A stretch of DNA of 64,000 bases from Lepidostoma basale (GCA_022606425.2 JAHDVF020000445.1:124001-188000), one strand, 5' to 3'. Positions 40,917 through 50,979 are shown, numbered from the stretch's first letter. A program made the numbers and translations. The notes: a model not told the origin generated them from the sequence alone.

Positions 40917-41062
40917 CAACTTGTCTCCGAGATTTTTGACAACACATGGCAGATACGCTGGCTGGCCCAGCATCACGGAGATCTCAGGAGATGTGGTGAC
41001 ATCAAACTCGGGAACTGATGAAATCGCTTTCGCTTCTCTTGCCGGAATACTCCACGAGTATC
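40917..41062 (-). CDS. Internal exon of a Dpr-family (Ig superfamily) gene
   Basis: Partial gene: one 146-nt exon. On the minus strand the acceptor TTTGTTTCAG precedes 41062 and the donor GTAAGT is at 40916-40911, both close to consensus. The exon starts with two bases of a split codon and then reads 48 residues without a stop, ending in phase 0. It includes VPEFDVTTSPEISVMLGQPA and YLPCVVKNLGDKL, i.e. the A'-B-C strand region of a V-type Ig domain with the first disulfide cysteine (residue 40 of the exon). Insect Dpr proteins have Gly-Gln-x-Ala-x-Leu-x-Cys, then Asn/Arg-Leu-Gly-Asp-Lys, then Val-Ser-Trp-Ile-Arg. The break after GDK(x) fits the next exon starting with VSWIR (family knowledge, not seen here). 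Dpr proteins are neuronal cell-surface receptors that bind DIP partners. Codon use and GC content are well above the flanks. A related two-Ig protein (zig-8 or DIP type) is the main alternative. Confidence 0.85.
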
Positions 41063-41092
41063 CTGAAACAAATGAAATGTTTATTTTTTTTG

Positions 41093-41525
41093 TTTAAACC
41101 ATTTTTAATGTATATTAAAAACGCTAAGATGGCAAAGGCACAATACTGTTCTTGTACCAACCCTTTTGTATCCAAGAGAAACATGGAAATGGTAAAAGGA
41201 GGTTGAAAGTGGAAAACATGGATTAGAAATAAAAAAATTTGGATGGATATTTATATGATAGTCTCAAATGCAAATATAAAAAATGAATTAAGTTTGATTG
41301 AAATTGTTAGGAACCATGGAAATCATGAATGCACAAGAAATAATTGAAGACCGAGAAAAATGTGGCACAACAATATTAAATATTGGCCACGTGAAGATTC
41401 GGAGAAATCGACGTGCGTGCATGACAGAATATATGTTAAGGATCGGAATAAGTATGTCAGGAGAGAACAGTGTAGCGGTCCATTCCTCTGCCCACACCTT
41501 CGGATAGAGACGGCGTGATGGTTAT
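41093..41525 (+). mobile_element. RTE-A fragment next to the host exon
   Basis: Relics AKMAKAQYCSCTNPFVSKRN, MEIMNAQEIIED, NIGHVKIRRNRRACMTEYML, SGENSVAVHSSAHTFG then GAGACGGCGTGATGGTTA. It begins 30 bp upstream of the exon's splice acceptor (minus-strand sense), so intron sequence there is very short before transposon DNA. Confidence 0.75.
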
Positions 41526-41639
41526 TCATTTACAGAACCATTAAAAAAACGGTCACAAATTTGAATTTATCATAACGTGTATATAACAAAATAACAAAAA
41601 GTATATAACATAACATTAACATATTTATTGTTCCTTGAA

Positions 41640-41850
41640 CAATGATGTTAAACTCTATACTAAATAATTAATACGAATGAAAACGTCAGTTTTCTAGAAG
41701 TTTCATTATATTTTATGGAAATGACATGTTTTGCCCTTCTAAGGCACTGTCAAATGTTTTGATAATGCCTTAGAAGGGCGAAACATGTCTTTCCTATAAA
41801 ATATAATAAAACTTCTAGAAAACTGACGTTTTCATTCGTATTAATTATAA
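41640..41850. repeat. HH-C palindromic element, best symmetric copy
   Basis: Arms 41663-41750 and 41757-41850 mirror each other: ATTAATACGAATGAAAACGTCAG...ATGACATGTTTTGCCCTTCTAAGGC and GCCTTAGAAGGGCGAAACATGTC...CTGACGTTTTCATTCGTATTAAT. The plus motif TTTGATAA-T-GCCTT-AGA-AGGGC-GAAACATGTC keeps helix II, GAAA and the cleavage site. Confidence 0.8.
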
Positions 41851-42034
41851 CATTACCTTTTTATGGGAATTTAGAAACAAATCATAATGTAAAATTTTGG
41901 TTGTAAAATATTAAGGTAACTAGCTCAACTCCAGCAAGGACTTCAAAATGGAATCAAAGAAATTATTCAAATTGACATAGGAACAAAAACACATAAAGGT
42001 TCGAAAAATCGACATTTGATATACGAGTATTTTA

Positions 42035-42145
42035 ATTGTAACACCTGATTATGTCAACATAGGTTGACGAAACAGCTGTCGTTTAAAGAAATAGAATTTT
42101 GATACATAAAACAAAGTTATTTAATTTAACAGTGTAAAATTTTGT
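42035..42145 (+). repeat. HH-A arm, hammerhead with one core change
   Basis: CTGATTA-T-GTCAAC-ATAG-GTTGAC-GAAACAGCTGTC. Helix II is a perfect 6 bp; G8 is U. Confidence 0.65.
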
Positions 42146-42559
42146 CTTTCAAAAAGAGTGATTTTATTTATAAATTCCTCCGCCTTTGTAACCTAGCAAC
42201 AAACGATGATACATGATACATCAATTGGTACTGCTCTCGGATGCAGTATGAAAATTCTTCCCTCTCTATTCAGTCATAAATCTTCTGCAATGTATTCATA
42301 CTTATGTTTATGCAAGCAATCTATTGACAGACCAAATTTATATTTTCATGCAATAAACATGCAGTCAATGTAAATTTCAAAATTTCTGTAAATATTGATT
42401 TGTTCTGCTATCATTAGAAATAACAATTTACGTTTTAAGCTTATGAAAATGATTATTAATACGTTGAAGAGAGTATTTTTTCTTGTGCCTATTAACACAC
42501 GATATTGGTGCTGTTAATTGAAATATCTTGAATTCATTGTTAAAATTGTTAAAACACTG
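42146..42559. other. AT-rich sequence, nothing recognised
   Basis: No repeat match. Confidence 0.3.
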
Positions 42560-42785
42560 TTAAATACACTTTTATTAATTAAATATGTTAATGCTAAAAT
42601 TTAAAACACTGTTATGATATCAAAATTTATTTTAATTCACTGAGAGTGTCGCGACAGCTGTTTCGCCAACCGAAGTTGACATCATCAGGTGTTACAATAA
42701 ACTGGCATCATAAGGTGTTACGATTTATTGTAACACCTGATGATCTCAACATTGGCTGGCGAAACAGCTGTCGCGACACCGTTTC
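42560..42785. repeat. HH-A palindromic element, two hammerhead arms
   Basis: Minus motif 42646-42699 (intact) and plus motif 42731-42779 (core intact, helix II with two mismatches). Between them a short GTGTTAC palindromic spacer. Confidence 0.8.
42646..42699 (-). ncRNA. Hammerhead ribozyme candidate, intact core (HH-A)
   Basis: Minus strand: CTGATGA (42688-42682), extra T, helix II GTCAAC closed by loop TTCG and GTTGGC (6 bp), GAAAC, AGCTGTC with cleavage-site C at 42653. C-UUCG-G is an exceptionally stable tetraloop. Helix I is C-G, C-G, then an internal loop, then T-A and G-C; internal loops in helix I are usual in natural hammerheads. Helix III sits in the palindrome ACAGCTGT. Confidence 0.75.
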
Positions 42786-42809
42786 GAACTGGGAAGAGAA
42801 AAAAGAAGA

Positions 42810-42890
42810 AAGACACCAGAAGATGGCAGCAAGCTGCCAAATCCGGTCGAGCATAAACATAATTGGAAGCAAACTAAATATATAATCATA
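42810..42890 (+). repeat. HH-D hammerhead-like relic
   Basis: CCAGAAGA-T-GGCAGC-AA-GCTGCC-AAATCCGGTC-GAGC. Helix II is perfect. U4 is A and GAAAC is changed to AAATC. Confidence 0.55.
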
Positions 42891-43199
42891 AAGAAAATAT
42901 GCATATTATTTTTTTTGTTTTCATTATAACTCACTAGTTTTGCTGTCTGGGCAAAGCATTTAAGCTACATCAAGCTTTTAACAAACACAAGTCTTATCCA
43001 TTTCTAAGGTATCATTTAAACATTATTGGAGAACGATATACGAGTACATAAATTTATAACGTTATAGGTAGTACAGGTGATACAGTATATTCGAAACCAA
43101 ATAACATTGTTTTCATTCAATTGAATTTTAAGAATATTAACATTTTCAGTAAATTTTATTTGTATGTCATTCATCCTTTAATTTGAACTTTTTTCTTTT

Positions 43200-43425
43200 T
43201 CTTCTATATTCGCAATCACTTTGTGTTGTGAACGTGTTTTTGAAAACATTGTGGTTGTGAAGACGTGGTAAGAAGGGCGCAATGGGGAATGTTGTTAAAC
43301 ATAAAGCGATCGCTCAACCCAACCAATGACAAGTCATAAATCCTGTAAGGGCCTCGGCCACCATATTCTGTTCCCAGAAAACAATTTACATCTTCGTCTC
43401 TATCGAGATACAATTAATCCTTAAA
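43200..43425 (-). repeat. R repeat, 5' part
   Basis: Complement starts AATTGTATCTCGATAGAGACGAAGATG and continues TATGGTGGCCGAGGCCCTTACAGG, GACTTGTCATTGGTTGGGTTGAGCG. Truncated at 43200. No ORF, no terminal repeats seen. Confidence 0.7.
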
Positions 43426-43429
43426 AATA

Positions 43430-43613
43430 AAAATTTATCCGAAATGGGTAAAATACAGTATTTGTCTACAAGAATTTGTGTACATTCAAAATGTTATGAA
43501 AACATTGTGTTTTCATAACACTTTTTTGAACCTTTCACAAATATGTTTCGGGACACAGACTTCCTTCGTAAAAATTCATACACTGAAAAAGTGAAGTCAG
43601 TTTCTATAGAATA
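43430..43613. repeat. Decayed hammerhead-like unit
   Basis: Complement of 43535-43585 has ACGAAGGAAGTCTGTGTCCCGAAACATATTTGTG: GGA..TCC-like helix II and GAAACAT but no CUGANGA. Confidence 0.35.
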
Positions 43614-43621
43614 GTAATTAG

Positions 43622-43870
43622 CAGTGGCGGTACTCCCATAGAAGCCCTAAAGCCCGGCTTGCGTCGAAAATTTTCAATCAAAACCTCTTCTGGCTTGCAG
43701 AGGTTCAGCTCTTGTGGCTATTCTTCTTACGTTTGGTGGGAACATTATTGAAAGGTGATTTGGTAGGTTGATGGTTTATGCGGGGGCACGATTTCCTAGA
43801 TTTGGGGGTTTTGATTCAAAATTTCTTACGCAAGCCGGGCTTCTAGGCTTCTATGGTAGTACCGCCACTG
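43622..43870. mobile_element. hAT-type MITE with perfect 8-bp target duplication
   Basis: 249 bp. Left CAGTGGCGGTACTCCCATAG and right (inverse) CAGTGGCGGTACTACCATAG extend as TIRs through AAGCCCGGCTTGCGT. GTAATTAG flanks both sides exactly (43614-43621 and 43871-43878). CAGTGGCG ends plus 8-bp duplication are the hAT signature. No coding capacity. Confidence 0.92.
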
Positions 43871-43980
43871 GTAATTAGCTACCTATCACATGTCATGGGA
43901 ATCAATATGATAGATTTACCGTTTACGTTGATTTGGCTCGCACTGTAATGATGTGAGAGCGATAAAGTTCAATTAAACAC
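43871..43980 (+). mobile_element. SINE1 3' half
   Basis: TAGCTACCTATCACATGTCATGGG, GAATCAATATGATAG, TTTGGCTCGCACTGTAATGATGTGAGAGCGAT. Its left end is where the hAT MITE sits. A decayed SINE1 part may lie on the other side. Confidence 0.75.
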
Positions 43981-44129
43981 TATCTAAATATTGGAACAAT
44001 CGTTACATCCAAAGTTTTAAGTAAAGACAAAAATATTTAGGAATTTAATTAAACAACTAATCAATGAGATTCAGTTGCTTTTGGAAAAAGTTTTATTAAA
44101 ACAATTACGCTTTTACCTTATGGTATTAG

Positions 44130-44430
44130 AGGAAATAAGAAAATTCCAAGACGCATTTCCTGAAGAAACTACCCCCCGAGAAGTAAGACGTGGAGGGGGC
44201 GCAAACACTCGCCACTTCCGCAGCAGCCGGCGGACCGGAAGTGGCCCTTTCGTCTGTAAATTGCCTGATTTCCGGTGGCGGTCTACCTTGACTGGCCCTC
44301 GGGCTCGCGATCGTAATAAAGCCTTCTCCTGACAATGGGAAATGATCGATTTTAAGGCGGACGCATTCGGAAATAAGCGATACTTCTATTTAAATAAAAC
44401 CTGCATTTCGAGACGTTTCCAAATGTTCCT
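44130..44430. other. GC-rich single-copy-like island
   Basis: CGCAGCAGCCGGCGGACCGG, TTTCCGGTGGCGGTCTACC and CCCTCGGGCTCGCGATCG. Overlapping short ORFs on both strands show no domain. Confidence 0.35.
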
Positions 44431-44754
44431 AATAAATTTTGAGCAACCATCGAAACTGACATTGAAAATGCAATGAAAATTGAGGAAGCCGAATAAATAT
44501 AGCGAAAAATATTCATCCTTTAGACTTCCTCTTTCCGAGAAAATAACTTATTTAAATTGTGATTCTGGAAGCCTTGAGCAATTGATCACTGGCCCTTTAT
44601 CATCAGGGTCATAGTAGAGAGGGAGGAGACATATGGTGTATTTTGGACGCCACAAAACAGAGACCCACCAGATAAGCGAAATTAACCCCTAGAGAAAACC
44701 CTTCGTGAAGGCAACGGGAAACTACTGCAGTACCGTACCCAGGAAATCACTAGC

Positions 44755-44815
44755 CACTGTGATTGGCAACGTCCGAAGGACCTGACATAGCACTTCAAGA
44801 AGATATTTTCAAAAA
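44755..44815 (+). mobile_element. RTE-E terminal scrap
   Basis: TGTGATTGGCAACGTCCGAAGGACC then CACTTCAAGAAGATA, matching the 3' end at 38640-38690. Confidence 0.5.
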
Positions 44816-45089
44816 CATGAATAAATAAGCCGTTCATCAAAAGGCTAATTTTCTTTTGAGATAAGTGAATGTATCCTTTCAGAAAATCCTCGGAGAAGTA
44901 AACGGAAAACCGCTCCAGTAAGACTTTTCAGGAAATCATTGTGGCGAGAGAGCATTCGCCACAATAATCATATAAGAAGATTTTTTTATATTTATTATTT
45001 ATTTGAATAAACAGAACAAAGCTTTCACTTTATTTATTTAAATAATTTTTTGAAGTTCATTACAAATAATTATTTAATAAAACTTTAAC

Positions 45090-45345
45090 TGTCGCGTAAA
45101 ATATTGTGATACACAAAACAATTATTTATTTATTTAACAGTTTATAATTCAGTTTATAAAGTATCATAGTGTTTCGGTCAAAACAATGTACGAGTACTAA
45201 AATAAAAAAATCGATCAATTTATTTTTAATTTATTGTATTTATTGTTATTTGCAGACATGTTTCAGTAGTGACCGATGCATAAAATTTTGGTCATCGAAG
45301 AAGTTTAGATCGAAACCGAAACATGTGACAAATCTTGAAAATGTT
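45090..45345. repeat. HH-A flank and a decayed inverted HH unit
   Basis: 45090-45200 reads CTGTCGCGTAAAATATTGTGAT then AGTATCATAGTGTTTCGGTC, the distal HH-A part. 45250-45340 has GACATGTTTCAGTAG and CCGAAACATGTGACAAAT facing each other. Confidence 0.5.
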
Positions 45346-45604
45346 GTTAAAATACAAAGTGTTATTTTATTTATTCAAATGTGAATCCACAACACAATTG
45401 GATGGTGAATATATTAGGGGTGCAAATACTATCGCGCTATTTTCCTTATTGAATTTGCATTTTTTTTATGTACAGATATGGCAAAACTGATACCAATTTT
45501 ATTTTAAAGCTAAACCTTTAAGTACGTGTATGCTGAACTGTCAAATGGTAAAGAACATTTGGTACATCGTCTCAAACATGTCGGATTTCGTCATCTATAT
45601 TCTC

Positions 45605-46045
45605 CTTCAATTTATGTTAAATCAAGTCAAATCAAATCAGTTTATTTTCTCAAAAGATATTACAAACAGCAATTATAGCTTAAGGCATCTATTGAGAACA
45701 GGTAAAACAAAACAAAAATTATACCAGGAACGCATGAGAGATGGTTCGACATTAGGAATACAAGACACTCCAAAGTCAAGAATATTTGTCTTCTGAACGT
45801 ACTTTCACGAATATGAAAGACGTCGATCTCCGAAGCGATCATGTTCAGCAGATTGATTGCTCTGCCCACCGCCATCACCAGAGGCAGGTTGGTTCTGCAA
45901 GCTGGGAGATAAAACAGTCTATGCTGACGCTGTCGAAGATAACCATCTGGAACATAAAGATGGATAGCCTCCAAGATAACGGAGTTCTCAAAGAATTCCC
46001 TGATAAGTCTGATTTTAAGTGTCATTTCAAAAAATGAAATTACAT
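45605..46045 (-). mobile_element. CR1/jockey-like 3' end
   Basis: Minus-strand open frame 45660-46025 reads YLRQRQHRLFYLPACRTNLP, LVMAVGRAINLLNMIASEID, VFHIRESTFRRQI, then runs through the former stop. The 3' tail is the complement of AAATCAAGTCAAATCAAATCAG (TTTGA-type). Confidence 0.8.
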
Positions 46046-46099
46046 ATTTTATTTATTTGTTTAGTTTCCTTATTTTTTGTACAAGATTTGCTAAATTAA

Positions 46100-46840
46100 T
46101 GCTACTAAAGAATAATGATCCAATAATGAATAGTGATGGTTTTTGAAAGGGAAGAGCAAATGACAGTTTGTAATATAAGTGTGAACGAAGAGAACTTGGA
46201 ACAGGTGAGGGAATTTGTGTATTTAGGTAGCATGTTCACAGCAGATAGTCGAACGGATAGTGACGTCGAAAGAAGGGTTGGTTCGGGTAACAAAGTGAAT
46301 GGAGCTTTAAAAATACTTATTGGAAACAATAATTTATCAATGAAAGCGAAAACGGCCGTTCATAATGGAGTTCTGATTCCAAACCTAATGTATAGAAGCG
46401 AAGCATGGTACTGGCAGAAGAAGGACGAGAGCATAATAAATGCGGTAGAGATGAGGTCCCTAAGACGTATGTGTGGTAGAACTATATACGACAGAATCTC
46501 AAATGCTGATATAAGAAAAGAATGTAAAGCGGAAGAAGGTATTATGAACAAAATTATGAAAGGATCGCTGCGTTGGTTCGGACATATGGAACGGTTAAGA
46601 AAGTATACGTTGATGATGTAAATGGGGTACGGAGTCGAGGCAGACCGAGGAAAACATGGCATGACCAAATTAATCAAATTTTAAAGGTTGGTCATGTGAG
46701 AAGTCGGAGGAATCGACGTGCGTGTATGACTCGTTGTATGAATGTGAAAGAAGCTAGAGAGGTTTGCCAGGATAGAGTAGTGTGGCAGTCCATTCTCTCT
46801 GCCTACCGGCGAAACGGCGTGATGGTTTGTATTGTATTGT
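46100..46840 (+). mobile_element. RTE-A-II fragment, longest in the window
   Basis: 162-codon frame 46133-46621: MMVFEREEQMTVCNISVNEE, LEQVREFVYLGSMFTADSRT, DVERRVGSGNKVNGALKILI, GNNNLSMKAKTAVHNGVLIP, YRSEAWYWQKKDESIINAVE, MRSLRRMCGRTIYDRISNAD, MNKIMKGSLRWFGHMERL. After a frameshift it continues to RSRRNRRACMTRCMNVKEAR and SAYR. FVYLGS is the RT-proximal motif; YADD lies further upstream and is absent. Confidence 0.9.
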
Positions 46841-46859
46841 AAGAATAATGATAATAAAT

Positions 46860-47254
46860 CATAAGGGGCTTGTTGATAGCTCAATTGAGACCGGAATCCA
46901 AGTATTTATAGGTACTTTACCGCTGGTATCACGATCAACCCTTTAAACCGTATCGATTGCGTTCATTTCTGAAGTAATTTATTGCCGGAGCCGTATCGAA
47001 ACGTGGAAACGATGAATTTTCATACAACAATGCTCAGCGCTGGGAGATAATTTATGTTTTCGTATTACAAGTCAACTTTGTGTACACGAAATTTTACAAC
47101 CTTATAACTTATAACTTTAGCGGTTGTAATCGTATAAATCTACGTTGCTACGTGTACGAGGGATACTGAAAAGTCTGTGGCAATGCAGATATGCACAAAC
47201 ATTCTTAAAAATATCGCGGTTATCCAATATTTCGGTTGAGGTATTAGTTTTGTT
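46860..47254. other. Sequence without recognised features
   Basis: Mixed composition, no repeat match. Confidence 0.3.
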
Positions 47255-47263
47255 TGAGGTACT

Positions 47264-47610
47264 CGTATGTTGGGTATCAGTTTACGGGACAGACTCAGAA
47301 ATGAGGACATAAGAGTCAGGACAAAGGTTTCCGATGTTGTCAAGATGGCCGCAACCCTCAAGTGGAGATGGGCGGGACATGTCGCTCGCGATCCAGAAGA
47401 AAAGTGGACAAGGCGACTGCTGTGCTGGTGGCCAAGGACGGCAAAGCGTGGAGTTGGGCGCCCACAGTTGCGTTGGCGCGACGATATCCGGAGAAGTGCG
47501 GGAAGTGCCTGGATGCGGATCGCTCAGAATAGAAGAGAGTGGAAAATGCGAGAGGAGGCCTACGTCCAGGAGTGGACGGTCAATACGGGCTGAAGAAGAA
47601 GAAGATAAGT
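47264..47610 (+). mobile_element. RTE-B fragment, GAA tail, well preserved
   Basis: 108-codon open frame: MLGISLRDRLRNEDIRVRTK, VSDVVKMAATLKWRWAGHVA, RDPEEKWTRRLLCWWPRTAK, RGVGRPQLRWRDDIRRSAGS, AWMRIAQNRREWKMREEAYV, QEWTVNTG and stop, then GAAGAAGAAGA. Nearly identical to 58398-58655, so recent. Confidence 0.9.
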
Positions 47611-47689
47611 TTTGTAAAACACCATTATTAATTTATAACAGTAAACATGTTTGTTAAGTGGTTTTACTTGGATTTAATTTATTTAAATT

Positions 47690-47935
47690 GTGATAAATTT
47701 GTTTCGCCTTGCGAGGGCATTCTCAAACTTCGAGTTTGCGAATGCCCTTGCAAGGCTTAACAAATTTTTAAATTTTTATTTTTCCCGACAGTTGTTTCGT
47801 CAACACAGGTTAACGAAACAGCTGTCGCGAGAAAAAAAAATATACATAAAAAAAACAAAGTTTTATAATTTAACAGTTTATAATGTTGAAGTATCATAGT
47901 GTTTCGGCTTAAACAATGGACTAAAATAACTTATA
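47690..47935. repeat. HH-J palindrome followed by HH-A relic
   Basis: 47695-47775: TTTGTTTCGCCTTGCGAGGGCATTC and GAATGCCCTTGCAAGGCTTAACAAA pair. 47785-47935: collapsed HH-A with CGACAGTTGTTTCGTC, TTAACGAAACAGCTGTCGCG and the distal arm ending AAGTATCATAGTGTTTCGGC. Confidence 0.65.
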
Positions 47936-48283
47936 GCTATTAATGTTTTAATATCAAAATATTTTGAACACCACCTCATATTTGCATACTATCCACATCT
48001 CTGCAATGAAGTTATCCTACGAAATACTTCGCAAAATATTTTCAGAAACTTGGTATGGGAATAATGTCACGATCTTACAGACCAGAGGGTATGTTTGTCA
48101 TAGATCAGCTCTTGTTTTGAACTGTATAAATTCGGTCCAGAAATATAATCTAAAACAACATCATACTTAACATATTTCAGATTATACTTACGCAAGACAA
48201 AAGTTTTACATATTTTTCAGAGATTTGTTGATATGGTTTATTAATTTTAGTTGATAATTTATTACAAGAAATAATGTTCATAC

Positions 48284-48500
48284 AATGGTGTTCTTCTACC
48301 GACCCTTATGTATAGAAGCGAAGCATGGAACTGGCAAAAGAAGGATGAAAGTGGAATAAATGCAGTTGAAATGAGATCTCTTAGAAGAATGTGTGGATAC
48401 TCTGTGTATGATAGAGTGCCGAATGAAAATATAAGAAGTGAATGCGGTGCGAATGATGGTGTCATGAACAAAATAATGAAAGGATCACCATTGTACACTG
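48284..48500 (+). mobile_element. RTE-A fragment, truncated at both ends
   Basis: MYRSEAWNWQKKDESGINAV, EMRSLRRMCGYSVYDRVPNE, NIRSECGANDGVMNKIMKGS, then unrelated DNA. Confidence 0.85.
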
Positions 48501-48919
48501 CCATTTTAGCTTTTGAAAAAGGAACATATTTTGCATTTAATGTTAAGTTTTCCTCAATATTAACAAAAGCAAAACAAAAAACATACAAAAATATTATTTT
48601 AAATTTATACATAACACGCAAATTTTTTGGGTATACTATGACTAGCGAAATAGGTTTGACTATTCAATATTTGAAAAAAATGTATAAAGGGGTACAGCAC
48701 TCGATGATGGTGTTCGGTTGACAAAATGGAAGTCAATTTATAGAGTCGAGTCGGTATAAATCACCGCTGACAATGATTTATTCCCATTTCAGTAAAGCCA
48801 ATATATTATATTTCCGTGCTCGATTTACAGCGAAATTCCTAAAAATACGCGGGATCCAAAACTTTCATAAACACTTAAATGTAATCAGTCGATCCGAAAT
48901 AGTAAAAATGACGTTTTTC
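48501..48919. other. Sequence without recognised features
   Basis: No repeat match. Confidence 0.3.
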
Positions 48920-49370
48920 TTCATATAAAATAATTAATGCGAATGAAAAGGTCTGATTTCTAGAAGTTTTTTTATATTTTATTTGAATACAATTTTCTTA
49001 GATTTATTTTTTTACATTTGATAATGCCCTAGACAGGCAAAACATGTCATTCACATAAAATATAATTATATTATACTATCAGAAAAAATACGTATTTTGT
49101 TTAAAACATTCTATTGTAATTATTGTTTCTTGAACAATGATGTAATACTCCATATTAAATTATTAGTACGAATGAAAATAACAGTTTTCTAAAAGTTTTA
49201 TTATATTTAATGGGAATGACATGTTTCGCCCTTCTAAGGCATTATCAAATGTCAAATAATGTTAACGCATTAGAAGGACGAAACATGTTATTCCCATAAA
49301 ATACTCGTATAATAAAACTTTGAGAAAATTGACGTTTTCATTCGTGTTAATTATTAAACATTGAATTGTT
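48920..49370. repeat. Two HH-C palindromic elements in tandem
   Basis: 48925-49100 is degenerate. 49155-49360 is well preserved, with ATGACATGTTTCGCCCTTCTAAGGC and the partner TTAGAAGGACGAAACATGTTATTCCC. Confidence 0.7.
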
Positions 49371-49384
49371 TTATCTTTGTTTAT

Positions 49385-49450
49385 ACAATCGTTATCCCGA
49401 TGATGAAGATATAAAATATTCGAAACACATCGAGAAAAATATACTCAATT
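49385..49450 (+). repeat. HH-I hammerhead-like motif
   Basis: CCGATGA-TGAAGATATAAAATATTC-GAAACACATC-GAG. U4 is C and the helix III palindrome is lost. Confidence 0.45.
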
Positions 49451-49589
49451 CACAATAAAATCGTACAATAAAACATTTTTTAAGTTAAAGACATTATAAT
49501 AGTTTCATTAATGAAATTTGCTTCAAGAAATTGACAACAGATGGCCCGAAAAATAAAGTGATTTTATTTAATTGCATTGAAAATATAAA

Positions 49590-49800
49590 CTTAAAGAATT
49601 ATAATTAATAATGAAAACGTCTGTTTTCTAAAAGTTTTTTTATATTTTGTGTGAATAACAAGTTTCACCTGTCTATGGCATTATCAATCATTAATTTGAA
49701 ACTGCTTTATACAGGCAAAACATGTCATTTACATAATATAATAAAGCTTCTAGAAAATAAATGTTTTCATTAGTATTAATTATTAAAAATGGAGTTTAAC
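49590..49800. repeat. HH-C palindromic element, degenerate
   Basis: ATGAAAACGTCTGTTTTCTAAAAG...CAAGTTTCACCTGTC and its partner ACAGGCAAAACATGTCATTTAC...GAAAATAAATGTTTTCATTAG. Confidence 0.65.
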
Positions 49801-49999
49801 ACAATTGTTCAAAAAACTGTTAACTATACAATTATGTTTTTGATTCCTTACAATAGAGAAATATTATATTTAAATAAGTTTCGAATTTTGTTATTTCTGT
49901 AATTAGCATGAATTTTTTGCTGTTTTGATCGCTGACAGTATGAACGAACTACAAGTCCTAGTGTCAAGAATGTACGAAGTATGCAATATGCCTTGTGAC

Positions 50000-50920
50000 C
50001 AACGTGTCAAAGTCTAAAGTTATGGTGTTTGAAAAGGAAGAATGTATCACGTGAGAAATTAAAGCAAGTCACCGAATTTGTTTGTCTGGAAAGCATGTTT
50101 ACAAGAAACGGAAGAATGGAGAAAGATATCGGAAGAAGGGTTGGAGCTGGAATCAAAATAAATGGTGCACTAATTACCGCTAATAGAAATCTATCGACGG
50201 AAGCAAAGATAGCAGTACACAATGGAATTCTAGTCCCGACCCTTATGTGTGAAAGTGAAGCTTGGAGTTGACAGAAGAAAGATGAAAGTAGGATAAATGC
50301 CGTAGAAATTATGTCACTGTATGAGAATAATGTACGTAAAAACAATGTATGATGGAATATCTAATGATGAGGTAAGGCGCGCAAGATGGATTGGTCATGT
50401 GTTGCGACACGAATGTTTCCTTCATAATGTGTTGGAGGGAATGGTCGAGGGATCGATTGGCAGAGGACGATCTCGCCAAGAGTAACTTGACCAGATTTAC
50501 CGAGGTATGGGCTGCACCTCTTATGCGTAGTTGAAGAGAGTTGCCGAGGATCGAGCGGAGTGGAAGAGGAGATGCGTCGCCTTGCTGCAGATCAATCGCT
50601 AGATTGAGACAGGATAGAGAGAAGTAAGAAATGCATGTTAGGCGGATGAATGCGTGATAAATAAAATTAGGAATGGGTCACTGAGATGGTTTGGACATAT
50701 GGAACGAATGGATGAAGAAAGAATGGTTAAAAAGATATATTAAAGTAGTGTGAATGGGATAGGAAGTCGAGGAAGGTCAAGAAAGACAAGGAAAGACCAA
50801 ATTAATTACTGAAAGGCGGCCATGTTCGAAGTAGAAACAATCGATGAGATCGGAATGTGGCGATCCATCTCCTCTGCCAGCCCCTCCGGGGAAACGGCGT
50901 GATCGTTGTTAGTTAGCTTT
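50000..50920 (+). mobile_element. RTE-A fragment interrupted by an RTE-C insertion
   Basis: 50000-50368 encodes REKLKQVTEFVCLESMFTRN, GRMEKDIGRRVGAGIKINGA and VHNGILVPTLMCESEAWS. 50614-50920 resumes with CVINKIRNGSLRWFGHMERM and the terminus GAAACGGCGTGATCG. The breakpoints share GAGGTAAG (left) and GAAGTAAG (right), a target duplication with one mismatch. Confidence 0.8.
50369..50613 (+). mobile_element. RTE-C fragment inserted in RTE-A
   Basis: RRARWIGHVLRHECFLHNVL, EGMVEGSIGRGRSRQE, DQIYRGMGCTSYA, VAEDRAEWKRRCVALLQINR. Diverged from the 5733 and 17222 copies. Confidence 0.75.
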
Positions 50921-50979
50921 CATTTCAATTTAGAATTTGTCACTAAAATACCGATAATTTCATTGAATAAGTCGTGTTA

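Noticed and set aside
45786..46037. Plus-strand open frame with short hydrophilic protein
   Set aside because: Antisense shadow of the CR1-like minus-strand relic (45605-46045).
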